Shown piece after piece: positions 17,952 through 26,411 of a stretch of DNA of 46,625 nt (the first letter of the stretch is position 1; each line of letters begins with the position of its first letter). The position numbers and the translations under genes are program-made. The stretch covers positions 1 to 46,625 of the forward strand of contig CAJAYT010000161.1 in NCBI GenBank assembly GCA_903949285.1, in the 5' to 3' direction. The stretch comes from an uncultured Burkholderiales bacterium. GTDB lineage: Bacteria; Pseudomonadota; Gammaproteobacteria; Burkholderiales; Burkholderiaceae_C. The notes under the pieces are model-generated. The model was not told where the DNA came from and ran no database searches. It saw nothing but the letters and a program-made list of their open reading frames with translations.

Positions 17952-17971
17952 CCGACACAAAATAAAAGATT

Positions 17972-18006
17972 TTCAAGCAACTTTTTGTCAGTTTTAGTTG
18001 CTTGAA
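17972..18006 (+). terminator. Stem-loop between the Bug gene and ccmA
   Basis: TTCAAGCAAC (17972-17981) and GTTGCTTGAA (17997-18006) are exact inverted copies with a 15-nt loop that itself is T-rich. A TTTTT follows 8 nt later. It probably ends the Bug transcript, but the U-tract is displaced, so termination may be partial. Confidence 0.5.
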
Positions 18007-18038
18007 TCATTGCTTTTTCGTTTGACTGCTTACCCCTT

Positions 18039-18668
18039 GTGACTTTACCCAATCGTTTAGAAATTAAGAATCTCTCTTTATCCAGGGGTGGGAGACAGCT
18101 TTTACGTGATTTGAGTTTCTCGTTAAATCCGGGCGAGTGGTTGCATTTGCAAGGGGATAACGGTATTGGCAAAACGAGTTTGTTGAGGGTTATTTGTTCA
18201 CTTGCACCCTTGGATGAGGGAGAGGTACTTTGGCGGGGACAAAATATTCATGAAGATTTACCTCTTTATTTGAAAGACATCTTCTTTGTGGGCCACAAGC
18301 TTGCTCTCAAAGAGGAGCTCACCGCATTTGAGAACTTGGCCATTGAGTGCGCCCTAATGGGTGTGCCTGCAAAGGATTTGGATTTAAAGCAGGCTTTAGA
18401 CCACTTTGGTCTAAAGGGTAGGGAGCATGTGCCACTGGGGATCCTCTCTCAAGGTCAAAAGCGCAGAGTCGCATTGGCAAAACTCAAACTCGCGCGCGCA
18501 CCTTTGTGGGTATTAGATGAGCCTTTGGTTGCGCTGGATAGTCATACGGTGGAGCTATTTACACAGTTGTTGGGGCAGCATTTGACCAGCGCAGGAATGG
18601 TCATTTTGACCAGTCATCAACCCATTCAACTCAGTGGAGTGGGCCGTGTGCTCATGTTGTCTAGATGA
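18039..18668 (+). CDS. ccmA: Heme exporter ATPase CcmA
   Basis: The ATPase of the CcmABCD complex, which releases holo-CcmE (heme chaperone) for cytochrome c maturation. The 209-residue protein has Walker A GDNGIGKTS, a signature ILSQGQKRRVALAKL, Walker B LWVLDEPLVALD and an H-loop TSHQP. A GTG at 18039 is the only sensible start; the domain begins at residue 7. No good Shine-Dalgarno sequence is visible. It heads the nine-gene ccm cluster and overlaps ccmB by 4 nt (ATGA). Confidence 0.94.
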   Translation: MTLPNRLEIKNLSLSRGGRQLLRDLSFSLNPGEWLHLQGDNGIGKTSLLRVICSLAPLDEGEVLWRGQNIHEDLPLYLKDIFFVGHKLALKEELTAFENLAIECALMGVPAKDLDLKQALDHFGLKGREHVPLGILSQGQKRRVALAKLKLARAPLWVLDEPLVALDSHTVELFTQLLGQHLTSAGMVILTSHQPIQLSGVGRVLMLSR

Positions 18669-19330
18669 AGGCTTTTACTGCAATATTGAAACGGGATTTA
18701 AGGGTTGCGATGCACCGCAAGGTTGAGGTGCTCAGTGGACTATTCTTTTATCTGGTGGTTGCGACCCTGTTTCCGCTTGCGATTGGATCGGATTTGGATA
18801 TTTTGAGACGCATTGCCCCTGGAATATTATGGGTAGGAGCGCTTTTGTCTTCGATGCTCACGCTAGGTCGTTTGTTTGAGGCGGATTGGCAAGACGGTAG
18901 TTTGGAGCAACTCGTATTGACTCCGCACAATCTGTCATTACTTGTTTTTGCAAAAATAATTTCGCATTGGACGTTGTGTGGTTTGCCTTTGGTTATTTTG
19001 GCCCCTGTGCTAGGTTTAATGTTTGATTTGCCTATTGAATTTGTGCTGGTTTTGATGGGGACGCTTTTGATTGGAACGCCGATCTTGTCTTGTTTAGGTG
19101 CAATTGCATCTGCATTAACACTGGGATTAAGAGGTGGTGGCGTTTTGATTTCACTGCTCGTATTACCCCTTTTTGTGCCCGTCTTGGTCTTTGGCTCCGG
19201 TGCGGTAGAGTCCCTAGCAGCTGGGTTGGGCTCTCAGGCGTACTTCTCCATTTTGATGGCCATGCTCATACCGGCTGTTTTCTTTAGTCCCTGGGCTTGT
19301 GCGGCGGCTTTGAGGGTTGCGTTTGAGTGA
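18665..19330 (+). CDS. ccmB: Heme exporter membrane protein CcmB
   Basis: A 221-residue integral membrane subunit of CcmABCD with six hydrophobic helices. The N-terminal AILKRDLRVAMHRKVEVLSGLFFYL and the conserved FEADWQDGSLEQL loop identify it. Its start overlaps the end of ccmA and its stop at 19328-19330 runs straight into a 10-bp tandem repeat that separates it from ccmC. Confidence 0.94.
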   Translation: MKAFTAILKRDLRVAMHRKVEVLSGLFFYLVVATLFPLAIGSDLDILRRIAPGILWVGALLSSMLTLGRLFEADWQDGSLEQLVLTPHNLSLLVFAKIISHWTLCGLPLVILAPVLGLMFDLPIEFVLVLMGTLLIGTPILSCLGAIASALTLGLRGGGVLISLLVLPLFVPVLVFGSGAVESLAAGLGSQAYFSILMAMLIPAVFFSPWACAAALRVAFE

Positions 19331-19360
19331 AGTTGAGTGGAGTTGAGTGGAGTTGAGCGG
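19321..19360 (+). repeat. 10-bp tandem repeat between ccmB and ccmC
   Basis: Units AGTTGAGTGG (19331-19340), AGTTGAGTGG (19341-19350) and AGTTGAGCGG (19351-19360) follow one another. A related unit, GTTTGAGTGA, precedes them at the ccmB stop and AACAAAGTGG follows. The unit length is not a multiple of three. Confidence 0.8.
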
Positions 19361-19417
19361 AACAAAGTGGGCTGTCAGTGGGGTAACGGGCATAGTAAGA
19401 ACGAAACGGATAAAAAA

Positions 19418-20158
19418 ATGATGGGATTTTTCTTCAAGTACGCGCCTCCCCAAGCTTTTTACCGCTTGTCGGGAAAGTTGATTCCATGGTTTAGCGGGGC
19501 GGGAGTTTTGTTGACCGTTGCAGGCCTTTGGGTCGGACTGGGAATGGCCCCAACCGATGCTCAGCAGGGGGAGGGTTACAGGATCATTTTCCTGCACGTT
19601 CCCGCATCTTGGATGTCAATGATCATTTTTATGGCTATGGCCTTTTGGAGTTTTTTAGGTCTTACCTTCAAAACGCGCCTGTCTGGGATGATGACAGCGG
19701 CGTTAGCGCCAACAGGTGCAATCTTTGCTTTTCTCTCCCTATGGACGGGGGCTATGTGGGGCAAGCCTATGTGGGGGGCTTGGTGGGTTTGGGATGCAAG
19801 GCTCACGTCTGAGTTAATTTTATTGTTTCTCTATTTGGGCTATATCGCTCTGACTTCGGCGATTGATAACCCTATCAGAAGAGATAAAGCGGGTGCCATA
19901 TTGGCTTTGGTGGGATCGATCAATGTCCCTATTATTTATTTCTCTGTGACTTGGTGGAATACTTTGCACCAAGGCGCTTCAATTTCGATGACCAAAGCGC
20001 CCAGCATGGCCCACCTGATGCTACTGGGGATGCTTTTAATGGCCCTAGCTTTTTGGATGTATTCGATTGCGGTGGCGTTGTACCGGGTACGAACCTTGAT
20101 CTTGGAGCGAGAGAGCGCTACCAAATGGGTGCAGTCTCTAGCGGAGGTAGTCGATTAA
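19418..20158 (+). CDS. ccmC: Heme exporter membrane protein CcmC
   Basis: The membrane protein that presents heme to CcmE, with the tryptophan-rich WWD motif (WGAWWVWDARLTSE) facing the periplasm and conserved flanking histidines. From ATG 19418 (or the adjacent ATG 19421) it is 246 residues, the normal length, with six helices. The frame is open upstream to a GTG at 19337 through the 10-bp repeat, but that leader (NKVGCQWGNGHSK) is not family-like. A 176-nt gap follows before ccmD. Confidence 0.94.
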   Translation: MMGFFFKYAPPQAFYRLSGKLIPWFSGAGVLLTVAGLWVGLGMAPTDAQQGEGYRIIFLHVPASWMSMIIFMAMAFWSFLGLTFKTRLSGMMTAALAPTGAIFAFLSLWTGAMWGKPMWGAWWVWDARLTSELILLFLYLGYIALTSAIDNPIRRDKAGAILALVGSINVPIIYFSVTWWNTLHQGASISMTKAPSMAHLMLLGMLLMALAFWMYSIAVALYRVRTLILERESATKWVQSLAEVVD

Positions 20159-20334
20159 AGTTTTGAGGGACTTTGGACTTTATTTCAAGGCCCTTTTTTG
20201 CGTAAAACAAAGGGACGGGCTCAGGGTGTGAAACAATCCAAGGGTGAGCCAGGTATGAAAGTCGCGAGAATCGCGGATAAAAGTAAATTGAATTTAAGCT
20301 TTGGCTTAAAACTGATAATGCAAGGAAGGTATGC

Positions 20335-20511
20335 ATGAACTGGAGTAGTTGGGGGGATTTCTTCGCAATGGGTGGCTATGCAGGCTACGTCTGGAGCAGT
20401 GTTGGGGTTACTTTTTTACTATTAGCCCTTGAGCTCATCCAGATTGTCCGGGCGAGACACAAGGCAATTGAGTGGGTCCAAGCCAATACGGACCCAGCGT
20501 TGCCTCAATAA
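20335..20511 (+). CDS. ccmD: Heme exporter small subunit CcmD
   Basis: A 58-residue single-span membrane protein starting MNWSSWGDFFAMGGYAGYVW, with a hydrophobic helix at about residues 20-37 and a basic cytoplasmic tail (RARHKAIEW). CcmD holds CcmE in the CcmABC complex and helps its release. AAGGAAGG lies 5 nt before the ATG at 20335. An out-of-frame ATG four bases earlier gives only a few codons. The gene is below usual ORF-length cut-offs but position, length and the GGYAxYVW motif make it clear. Confidence 0.93.
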   Translation: MNWSSWGDFFAMGGYAGYVWSSVGVTFLLLALELIQIVRARHKAIEWVQANTDPALPQ

Positions 20512-20559
20512 GAACACCCTCATCAGAGCCTACATCCTGTTTCAAAATAGCGCAATTCA

Positions 20560-21015
20560 ATGACCCCTAGAAAAAAAAGATTTTGGTTTATCACGGTCGG
20601 TATAGTCGTGCTCTGCATTGCTGCGGCTTTTGTTTTAAACGCCTTTCAAAGTAATTTGGTTTTCTTCTTCACCCCATCTCAAGTTGCCAAGGGTGAGGCT
20701 CCCAGGAATCGTCTATTTAGGATTGGCGGGATGGTCAAAGATGGATCACTCAAAAAGGGGAGCGATGAAATTGAGTTTGTCGTGACTGATTTCACAAATG
20801 AAGTCAGTGTTCATTACACGGGACTTTTGCCCGATCTGTTCAAAGAAGGAAAGGGCGTAGTCGCTCAGGGACGCTTGAGTGATCAAGGGCTCTTTACAGC
20901 AACCGAAGTCTTGGCCAAGCATGATGAGAATTACATGCCTCCCGAAGCCAAGAGTGCGATGGACAAGGCTGCCCTTGAACGGGCAGCAAAATCCTTAAAA
21001 CCCAACTCCAATTAA
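20560..21015 (+). CDS. ccmE: Cytochrome c maturation heme chaperone CcmE
   Basis: A 151-residue membrane-anchored periplasmic protein (N-terminal helix about 8-28) with an OB-fold that carries heme covalently. The heme-attaching H121 is in LAKHDENYMPPE, followed by Y125. The RIGGMVKDGSL and FVVTDF strands are present. It lies between ccmD (48 nt) and ccmF (71 nt). Confidence 0.96.
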   Translation: MTPRKKRFWFITVGIVVLCIAAAFVLNAFQSNLVFFFTPSQVAKGEAPRNRLFRIGGMVKDGSLKKGSDEIEFVVTDFTNEVSVHYTGLLPDLFKEGKGVVAQGRLSDQGLFTATEVLAKHDENYMPPEAKSAMDKAALERAAKSLKPNSN

Positions 21016-21086
21016 ATCCAATAAAGAAAGAATATATTTCTTATGAACGGTATGGATTACAGAAAAATTTCAACCAAAGGCCTTAA

Positions 21087-23219
21087 ATGATTGCTGAGTT
21101 AGGTCAATATATATTGATTTTGGCGCTACTCGTTGCGCTTGTGCAGTGTGTGCTTCCCTTGGTCGGCTCTCTCACCAAGCAACATGCTTGGCAGTACCTT
21201 GCTAGACCCACTGCTTGGTTACAGTTCGCCTTGGTAGCGGGGGCGTACGGGTGTTTGTTGACGGGTTTTTTGAGGGATGATTTCTCAATTGCCTATGTGG
21301 CTGAGCACTCAAATCACCTATTACCCACGCCTTACAAGGTTGCTGCGGTTTGGGGGGGGCATGAAGGCTCTTTGATGCTTTGGATTTTAATGTTGTCTGT
21401 TTGGACATCCTTGGTCGCTTATTTTTCAAAGAGTCTTCCCATTGGAATCATCTCCCGCGTTTTGAGCGTCTTGGGTTTCATCTCTGTTGGATTCATACTC
21501 TTCATATTATTTACCTCCAACCCATTCCTTAGAGAGTTACCCATTCCTGCAGAAGGTCGAGACTTAAATCCTTTGCTACAAGATCCTGGGTTGGTGATTC
21601 ATCCCCCCATGCTTTATATGGGCTACGTGGGTATGTCAGTTGCATTTGCATTTGCAATTGCCGCTTTAATTACGGGTCGACTCGACTCAGCGTGGTCGCG
21701 TTGGTCAAGACCCTGGACTGTGATTGCATGGTCTTTTTTGACGCTTGGAATTGGTCTGGGTTCTTGGTGGGCATACTACGAGCTGGGATGGGGGGGGTGG
21801 TGGTTTTGGGATCCTGTGGAAAACGCATCATTGATGCCGTGGCTGGTCTCAACGGCGCTGATTCACTCTTTGATGGTTACAGAAAAAAGAGGTGGATTTA
21901 AGGCCTGGACCGTTCTATTGGCTATTGCTGCATTCTCGCTCTCTTTGCTGGGTACGTTTTTGGTTCGCTCAGGCGTTTTAACATCAGTGCACGCCTTTGC
22001 TGCGGATCCAACTAGAGGTATCTTCGTACTTTGTTTTTTGGCCATTGTTGTGGGCTCATCCCTTACTTTGTTTGCGTGGCGGGCACCTAAGGTAACCCTG
22101 GGCGGCACGATGGGTTTATTGTCCAGGGAAACCTTTATGTTGATCAACAGCGTTTTGCTCAGCGTAGCAACGGCTGCGGTTTTATTGGGAACTTTGTACC
22201 CACTGGTCATCGACGCACTGAATTTGGGTAAGCTATCGGTGGGACCTCCTTACTTTAATTTGGTATTTGCGCCGTTGATGGTGCCCATACTTTTCCTATT
22301 GATACCTGGTACCGTTGCTAAGTGGAGAAACGCTAATTTACAAGATATGTTCATGCACCTGCGGTGGACTGCGTTGGTGAGTGTGGTGCTTGGAGCGTCC
22401 TTGCCCTTTTTGATGGGTGAGTGGTCTTTTGGGGTTTTCTTAGGCTGGACTTTGGGGTTGTGGGTTGGTCTGGGCACCTTGCAGCACATGGTCGAGCGAG
22501 TCCTCAAGCCCGGTCGCATAGGAGGCTCTTTTTGGGGGCAGCACTTTGCACACCTTGGTTTGGCTATTGTGGTGCTTGGCGTAACGGGCGTGAAATCCTT
22601 TGAGGTGGAGCGGGACGTGAAAATGGCGATCGGAGATGAGGTCACGATCCAACCCTATGTCTTTCGCTTGAACGCGATGGGTGAGGTCAAGGGACCCAAT
22701 TACACAGCCAGTCAAGCGCAAATTGAGGTTTTCAATTCAGGTGAAAGTACTGAGATCTTAAAACCTGAGAAAAGACACTACCTCTCATCTGCGATGCCGA
22801 TGACGGAGGCCGCTATCAGCTCTAATTTATGGCGAGATTTATACGTCTCATTGGGAGACCCGCTCCCCGGGGATGCCCATCAGTGGAGCATGCGCATTTA
22901 TTACAAACCGTTTGTGCCTTGGTTGTGGGTGGGTGTGTTGGTGATGGTCTTGGGTGGTTTACTGGCCTCTCTTGACCGCAGGTACCGCCGCGCCAGCGCG
23001 CAAAGTCCTTTGCAAACGGCGGGTCAAGCGCTATCCATGGGGGCTGATGGTGAGGAAGGTGTTGTGCATGAGCGCGAGATAGGTGGTGATTCACTGGAGT
23101 CTTTGTCACCCGAGGCGGTCAACTCTCAAGAACAATCACTGGAAGCTGACACTACCGCTCACGAGTTGCCCCAGTCCCCCTCTTTGCACACCGACTCAGG
23201 CGTTCAATCAGCGACTTAG
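21087..23219 (+). CDS. ccmF: Cytochrome c heme lyase subunit CcmF
   Basis: The large membrane component of the heme lyase that joins heme to apocytochrome c with CcmH and CcmI. Its 710 residues include many hydrophobic helices, the WGGHEGSLMLW segment near residue 89, the tryptophan-rich WGGWWFWDPVENASLMPW motif near residue 235, and conserved histidines. E. coli CcmF is about 650 residues. The extra length is a hydrophilic, acidic, low-complexity cytoplasmic tail of about 65 residues after the last helix, rich in Glu, Ser and Gln, which looks disordered. Confidence 0.95.
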   Translation: MIAELGQYILILALLVALVQCVLPLVGSLTKQHAWQYLARPTAWLQFALVAGAYGCLLTGFLRDDFSIAYVAEHSNHLLPTPYKVAAVWGGHEGSLMLWILMLSVWTSLVAYFSKSLPIGIISRVLSVLGFISVGFILFILFTSNPFLRELPIPAEGRDLNPLLQDPGLVIHPPMLYMGYVGMSVAFAFAIAALITGRLDSAWSRWSRPWTVIAWSFLTLGIGLGSWWAYYELGWGGWWFWDPVENASLMPWLVSTALIHSLMVTEKRGGFKAWTVLLAIAAFSLSLLGTFLVRSGVLTSVHAFAADPTRGIFVLCFLAIVVGSSLTLFAWRAPKVTLGGTMGLLSRETFMLINSVLLSVATAAVLLGTLYPLVIDALNLGKLSVGPPYFNLVFAPLMVPILFLLIPGTVAKWRNANLQDMFMHLRWTALVSVVLGASLPFLMGEWSFGVFLGWTLGLWVGLGTLQHMVERVLKPGRIGGSFWGQHFAHLGLAIVVLGVTGVKSFEVERDVKMAIGDEVTIQPYVFRLNAMGEVKGPNYTASQAQIEVFNSGESTEILKPEKRHYLSSAMPMTEAAISSNLWRDLYVSLGDPLPGDAHQWSMRIYYKPFVPWLWVGVLVMVLGGLLASLDRRYRRASAQSPLQTAGQALSMGADGEEGVVHEREIGGDSLESLSPEAVNSQEQSLEADTTAHELPQSPSLHTDSGVQSAT

Positions 23220-23230
23220 GATTAACGCAA

Positions 23231-23812
23231 ATGAAAAAGTTTTTAATTCCTTTGGTTTTGTTTGTGGTTTTGGTGGTTTTTTTGGCCGTTGGGCTGCGCC
23301 GTGACCCGCACGAAATCCCCTCTCCGCTGATTAACCGGGCAGCGCCCGATTTTTCTTTGCAAACTTTATCCGGTAACACACCTTTTAGCCCACAGGACTA
23401 TAAGGGACGCGTTTGGATGCTTAACGTTTGGGCTACTTGGTGCGTGAGCTGTCGAGAGGAGCACCCCGTGCTTGTTGCATTTGCCAAGCAAATAGGCGTA
23501 CCTATTGTTGGACTGAGCTACAAGGAGATTCAGCCTCAAGATGATCCTGAGAAAAAACTCACACCGGATGCGCAACTGAGCTTGGCCCGTTCGAGGGGTT
23601 CGGTATGGCTTGAGCGACACGGCAATCCTTACACTTTATCAGTGATGGATCTTGACGGACGAGTGGGTATTGATTACGGTGTTTACGGTGTCCCAGAGAC
23701 CTATATCATCGATAAAAACGGAGTCATTCGGTACAAGCAAATTGGACCCGTGACGCCGCAAATATTGACCGAGACCTTACTGCCGATCATACGTGGTTTG
23801 GAGAACTCATGA
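23231..23812 (+). CDS. ccmG: Thiol:disulfide interchange protein CcmG/DsbE
   Basis: A 193-residue membrane-tethered periplasmic thioredoxin-like protein that keeps apocytochrome cysteines or CcmH reduced. One N-terminal helix (about 5-22) is followed by the redox motif CVSC (C71, C74) in NVWATWCVSC and the GVYGVPETYIID cis-proline loop. Overlaps ccmH by 4 nt (ATGA). Confidence 0.95.
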   Translation: MKKFLIPLVLFVVLVVFLAVGLRRDPHEIPSPLINRAAPDFSLQTLSGNTPFSPQDYKGRVWMLNVWATWCVSCREEHPVLVAFAKQIGVPIVGLSYKEIQPQDDPEKKLTPDAQLSLARSRGSVWLERHGNPYTLSVMDLDGRVGIDYGVYGVPETYIIDKNGVIRYKQIGPVTPQILTETLLPIIRGLENS

Positions 23813-24372
23813 ATTTGACTCAATATCTAAAGCAACAGTTAAGATTTATCTCTCTGGGTTGGACGAGGGTGCTAGGTGTTGGTGCGCTGTTGATGCTTTT
23901 GTGGGTGAATCCTTTATTGGCCAAAGAGGCTGAACCGATGGCGAGTGATGCACAGGTGGAGGTAAGGCTTGTTCACATCGCCGATGAGTTGAGATGTTTG
24001 GTTTGTCAAAACGAATCTCTCGCCTCGTCTCGGGCGGATTTGGCTGAGGATTTGCGCGCGCAGGTTCGAGAACAAATCGTTAAAGGAAAAACCGATCAAG
24101 AGATCAAAGACTATTTGGTGGAGCGATACGGCGATTTTGTTTTGTACCGCCCCGCAGTCAAACCAATGACCTGGCTTTTGTGGTTTGGTCCCTTTGTATG
24201 TCTTTTGATTGGACTGGTTATTTTATTGATGGCGATTGACAAAAGAAATAAAAGAATTCAGTCCCAACAACTCGCAACAATCAATGCCACTGCGCCTGAT
24301 TTAAATTTAACTCCAGATTCACACCTGGGCTCACAAGCCCAAGAATCTGTTCACCACGAGCATAAGGAATGA
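23809..24372 (+). CDS. ccmH: Cytochrome c maturation protein CcmH (thioredoxin-like part)
   Basis: A 187-residue protein with a signal or anchor segment (about 21-38), then the three-helix CcmH domain with redox pair C63/C66 in LRCLVCQNESLASS, and a second membrane helix (about 125-146). It reduces the apocytochrome CxxCH disulfide. The TPR part found fused in E. coli CcmH is a separate gene here, ccmI, which starts 1 nt after the ccmH stop. Confidence 0.95.
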   Translation: MNLTQYLKQQLRFISLGWTRVLGVGALLMLLWVNPLLAKEAEPMASDAQVEVRLVHIADELRCLVCQNESLASSRADLAEDLRAQVREQIVKGKTDQEIKDYLVERYGDFVLYRPAVKPMTWLLWFGPFVCLLIGLVILLMAIDKRNKRIQSQQLATINATAPDLNLTPDSHLGSQAQESVHHEHKE

Positions 24373-24373
24373 T

Positions 24374-25702
24374 GTGAACGAGACTCTTTTATTTGTCCTT
24401 CTAGCGTTCGTGTTGCTGGTCTTGGTTGTTGCATTTTTTTGGGCTGCTTTAAAGTCGGCGGTTTACAAAAGCCGTGCACTACAACTCGATCCTAAAGAGG
24501 CCATGATGGCCAACGTCGCGGTGTACCGAGAGCAGTTGACGGAGTTAGCGGCTGAGTTTGAAATTGGTCGCTTGACAGAGCATGAGTTTGAAGTTGCCAG
24601 AGAGGAGCTCGCTCAGCGACTCGTTGAGGACTCGCAGGCTCAGACTCAGTCTGTGGCTCATTTGGGTGGGTTCGACGCAAAAAGCAAAGAAGCCTTTGAT
24701 CCAAGTGACTCAGCTGTCTTTGCTTCTCAGCGCAAACAAACACCTTGGATTCGTTGGACGGTTCCCGCTTTGGCTGTTTTGATACCGGTTTTATCGATAG
24801 CTTTATATTCCGTGGTGGGTACGCCTTCTGCGCTGGATTATGTGGAGACCACGGCTGGACCCGGGGATGAGACTTTCACTCCCGAGAAGCTTGCTCAAAT
24901 GGCGGACGAGTTGACCAAGCGTTTGGCACAAGAGCCCAACAATGCAGATGGCTGGGTCATGCTTGCACGGGTTGAGCGTTCTTTGTCCCATTTTGAGAGC
25001 GCTGAAAAGGCCTTAACCAAGTCGCTGAGTTTGAGCCAAAACGATGATGTGGAGATCGAGCGTGCTGAAGTGCTGGCTCAGATTAATCACGGCAGCTTTA
25101 AAGGCGAGCCGTGGTCGATTATTGCAAGAGTACTTAAGGCAAATCCCGACCAAGGTAACGCCCTGCTTCTAGCGGGAAGCGCTGCGTTTTCTGAGGAGCA
25201 TTACTCTGAGGCTTTAAAGTATTGGCAACATGTTCAAAAATTTGTTCCACCTAACTCGCCCGACAACGCTGCATTGACAGATGCTATTGCAAAAGCGCAG
25301 GAGCGTTTGGGTGTGAAGCCCTTGGCTCAATCTGCACCCAAGGTTATGGACGCTGCAAAATCGCAACTCATAGGTCGTGTAGAAATATCTCCTACGCTTG
25401 CAAACAAGATTCACCCCGGCGATACGGTGTTTATTTACGCTGTTCCGGTGTCCGGTTCAAGGATGCCGCTTGCGATGATTAAAACAACGGTTGCGCAGAT
25501 GCCCTATGATTTTGTATTGGATGACACCAACGCCATGAATCCAACTGCTAATTTATCCTCTGTGTCTGAGGTGATGATTAAGGCGCGGATTTCAGCGTCA
25601 GGTAACGCTATGCCACAAGCGGGGGACTACGGCGTTACAAAAGGCCCTGTTAAGGTGGGCACCCAGAACCTACGCTTAACAATTGTTGATGCGTTGAATT
25701 AA
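24374..25702 (+). CDS. ccmI: Cytochrome c maturation protein CcmI (TPR apocytochrome chaperone)
   Basis: A 442-residue protein with two membrane helices (about 4-24 and 118-137) and a periplasmic TPR region (about 160-310, including DGWVMLARVERSL). It ends in a beta-rich domain (IGRVEISPTLANKIHPGDTVFIYAV). It binds apocytochrome c C-termini and passes them to CcmFH. A GTG at 24374 follows the ccmH stop almost directly. It ends the cluster; a strong terminator follows at once. Confidence 0.93.
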   Translation: MNETLLFVLLAFVLLVLVVAFFWAALKSAVYKSRALQLDPKEAMMANVAVYREQLTELAAEFEIGRLTEHEFEVAREELAQRLVEDSQAQTQSVAHLGGFDAKSKEAFDPSDSAVFASQRKQTPWIRWTVPALAVLIPVLSIALYSVVGTPSALDYVETTAGPGDETFTPEKLAQMADELTKRLAQEPNNADGWVMLARVERSLSHFESAEKALTKSLSLSQNDDVEIERAEVLAQINHGSFKGEPWSIIARVLKANPDQGNALLLAGSAAFSEEHYSEALKYWQHVQKFVPPNSPDNAALTDAIAKAQERLGVKPLAQSAPKVMDAAKSQLIGRVEISPTLANKIHPGDTVFIYAVPVSGSRMPLAMIKTTVAQMPYDFVLDDTNAMNPTANLSSVSEVMIKARISASGNAMPQAGDYGVTKGPVKVGTQNLRLTIVDALN

Positions 25703-25737
25703 AAAAACCATCTCAATATGACTTGAGATGGTTTTTT
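25701..25737. terminator. Bidirectional intrinsic terminator after ccmI
   Basis: CCATCTCAA (25708-25716) pairs with TTGAGATGG (25723-25731) across a 6-nt loop, with seven A bases on the left and TTTTTT on the right. It ends the ccm cluster and can also stop the convergent response-regulator operon. Confidence 0.88.
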
Positions 25738-25784
25738 GAGGCGGCTTTGAATTGTTATTCGAGCTCGATGATATTTTTTAAATA

Positions 25785-26390
25785 TCAGCTCATTAAAAGT
25801 CCACGCGAGCGGGCAAAGTGAAGCGTTTGAGTTCTGCTCTTGACCCCCAGTCGTCTGAAGAGCCTCCAAAGATGCACTTTAACGGTGTGCTCACTGATGT
25901 TGAGTTCAGCAGCGATATCTCGGTTGCTCAGTCCTCTATCAAGCATAAGGATGAGCTGTTTTTGGCGTTTAGATAGTTTTGTGTCACCAGTTGGGCTAGG
26001 AAGTGCCTCTTCATCGCCCTCCTCATCAACTTGCAAAAGACCTTGAATTGCACTTGAGACATCGTTTGAGCTGGATGTCTTCTCAATATACAGGTCGGCA
26101 CCAGCCTCCAAACACGCCTCCTTAGCCTCACCCGCAGGCATAGCTGAGAAGACTACCAAGGGCGCGTTGGGGTACATGCCTTTGATCTCACTGATGGCGC
26201 TTGCCCCTTTAATGCCGGGGAGTAATAAATCGAGAACAAAGAGTTCAGGCTCTCCATTTTTGATCAGTGCGGCCTGTAACTCGCTATAGCGGTCGAGTTC
26301 AACAACCTTGGACGCGGGGTGAATTCTTCGTAGCAACATGCCAATGGCTTGGCGTACGAGTGGATGATCATCAATAACGTATAGACTCAT
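25785..26390 (-). CDS. LuxR/NarL-type response regulator (orphan)
   Basis: A 201-residue two-domain regulator. The receiver has the acidic pair D7/D8, phosphoacceptor D54 (FVLDLLLPG), S82 and K104, all intact. The C-terminal helix-turn-helix (about 138-190) has LSKRQKQLILMLDRGLSNRDIAAELNIS and HTVKVHLWRLF. It should bind DNA when phosphorylated. No histidine kinase gene is near. It lies 21 nt after trpS and is probably transcribed with M50 peptidase-trpS. Targets are unknown. Confidence 0.9.
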   Translation of the reverse strand: MSLYVIDDHPLVRQAIGMLLRRIHPASKVVELDRYSELQAALIKNGEPELFVLDLLLPGIKGASAISEIKGMYPNAPLVVFSAMPAGEAKEACLEAGADLYIEKTSSSNDVSSAIQGLLQVDEEGDEEALPSPTGDTKLSKRQKQLILMLDRGLSNRDIAAELNISEHTVKVHLWRLFRRLGVKSRTQTLHFARSRGLLMS

Positions 26391-26411
26391 TTTATTTACT
26401 CTCCCTAATCA

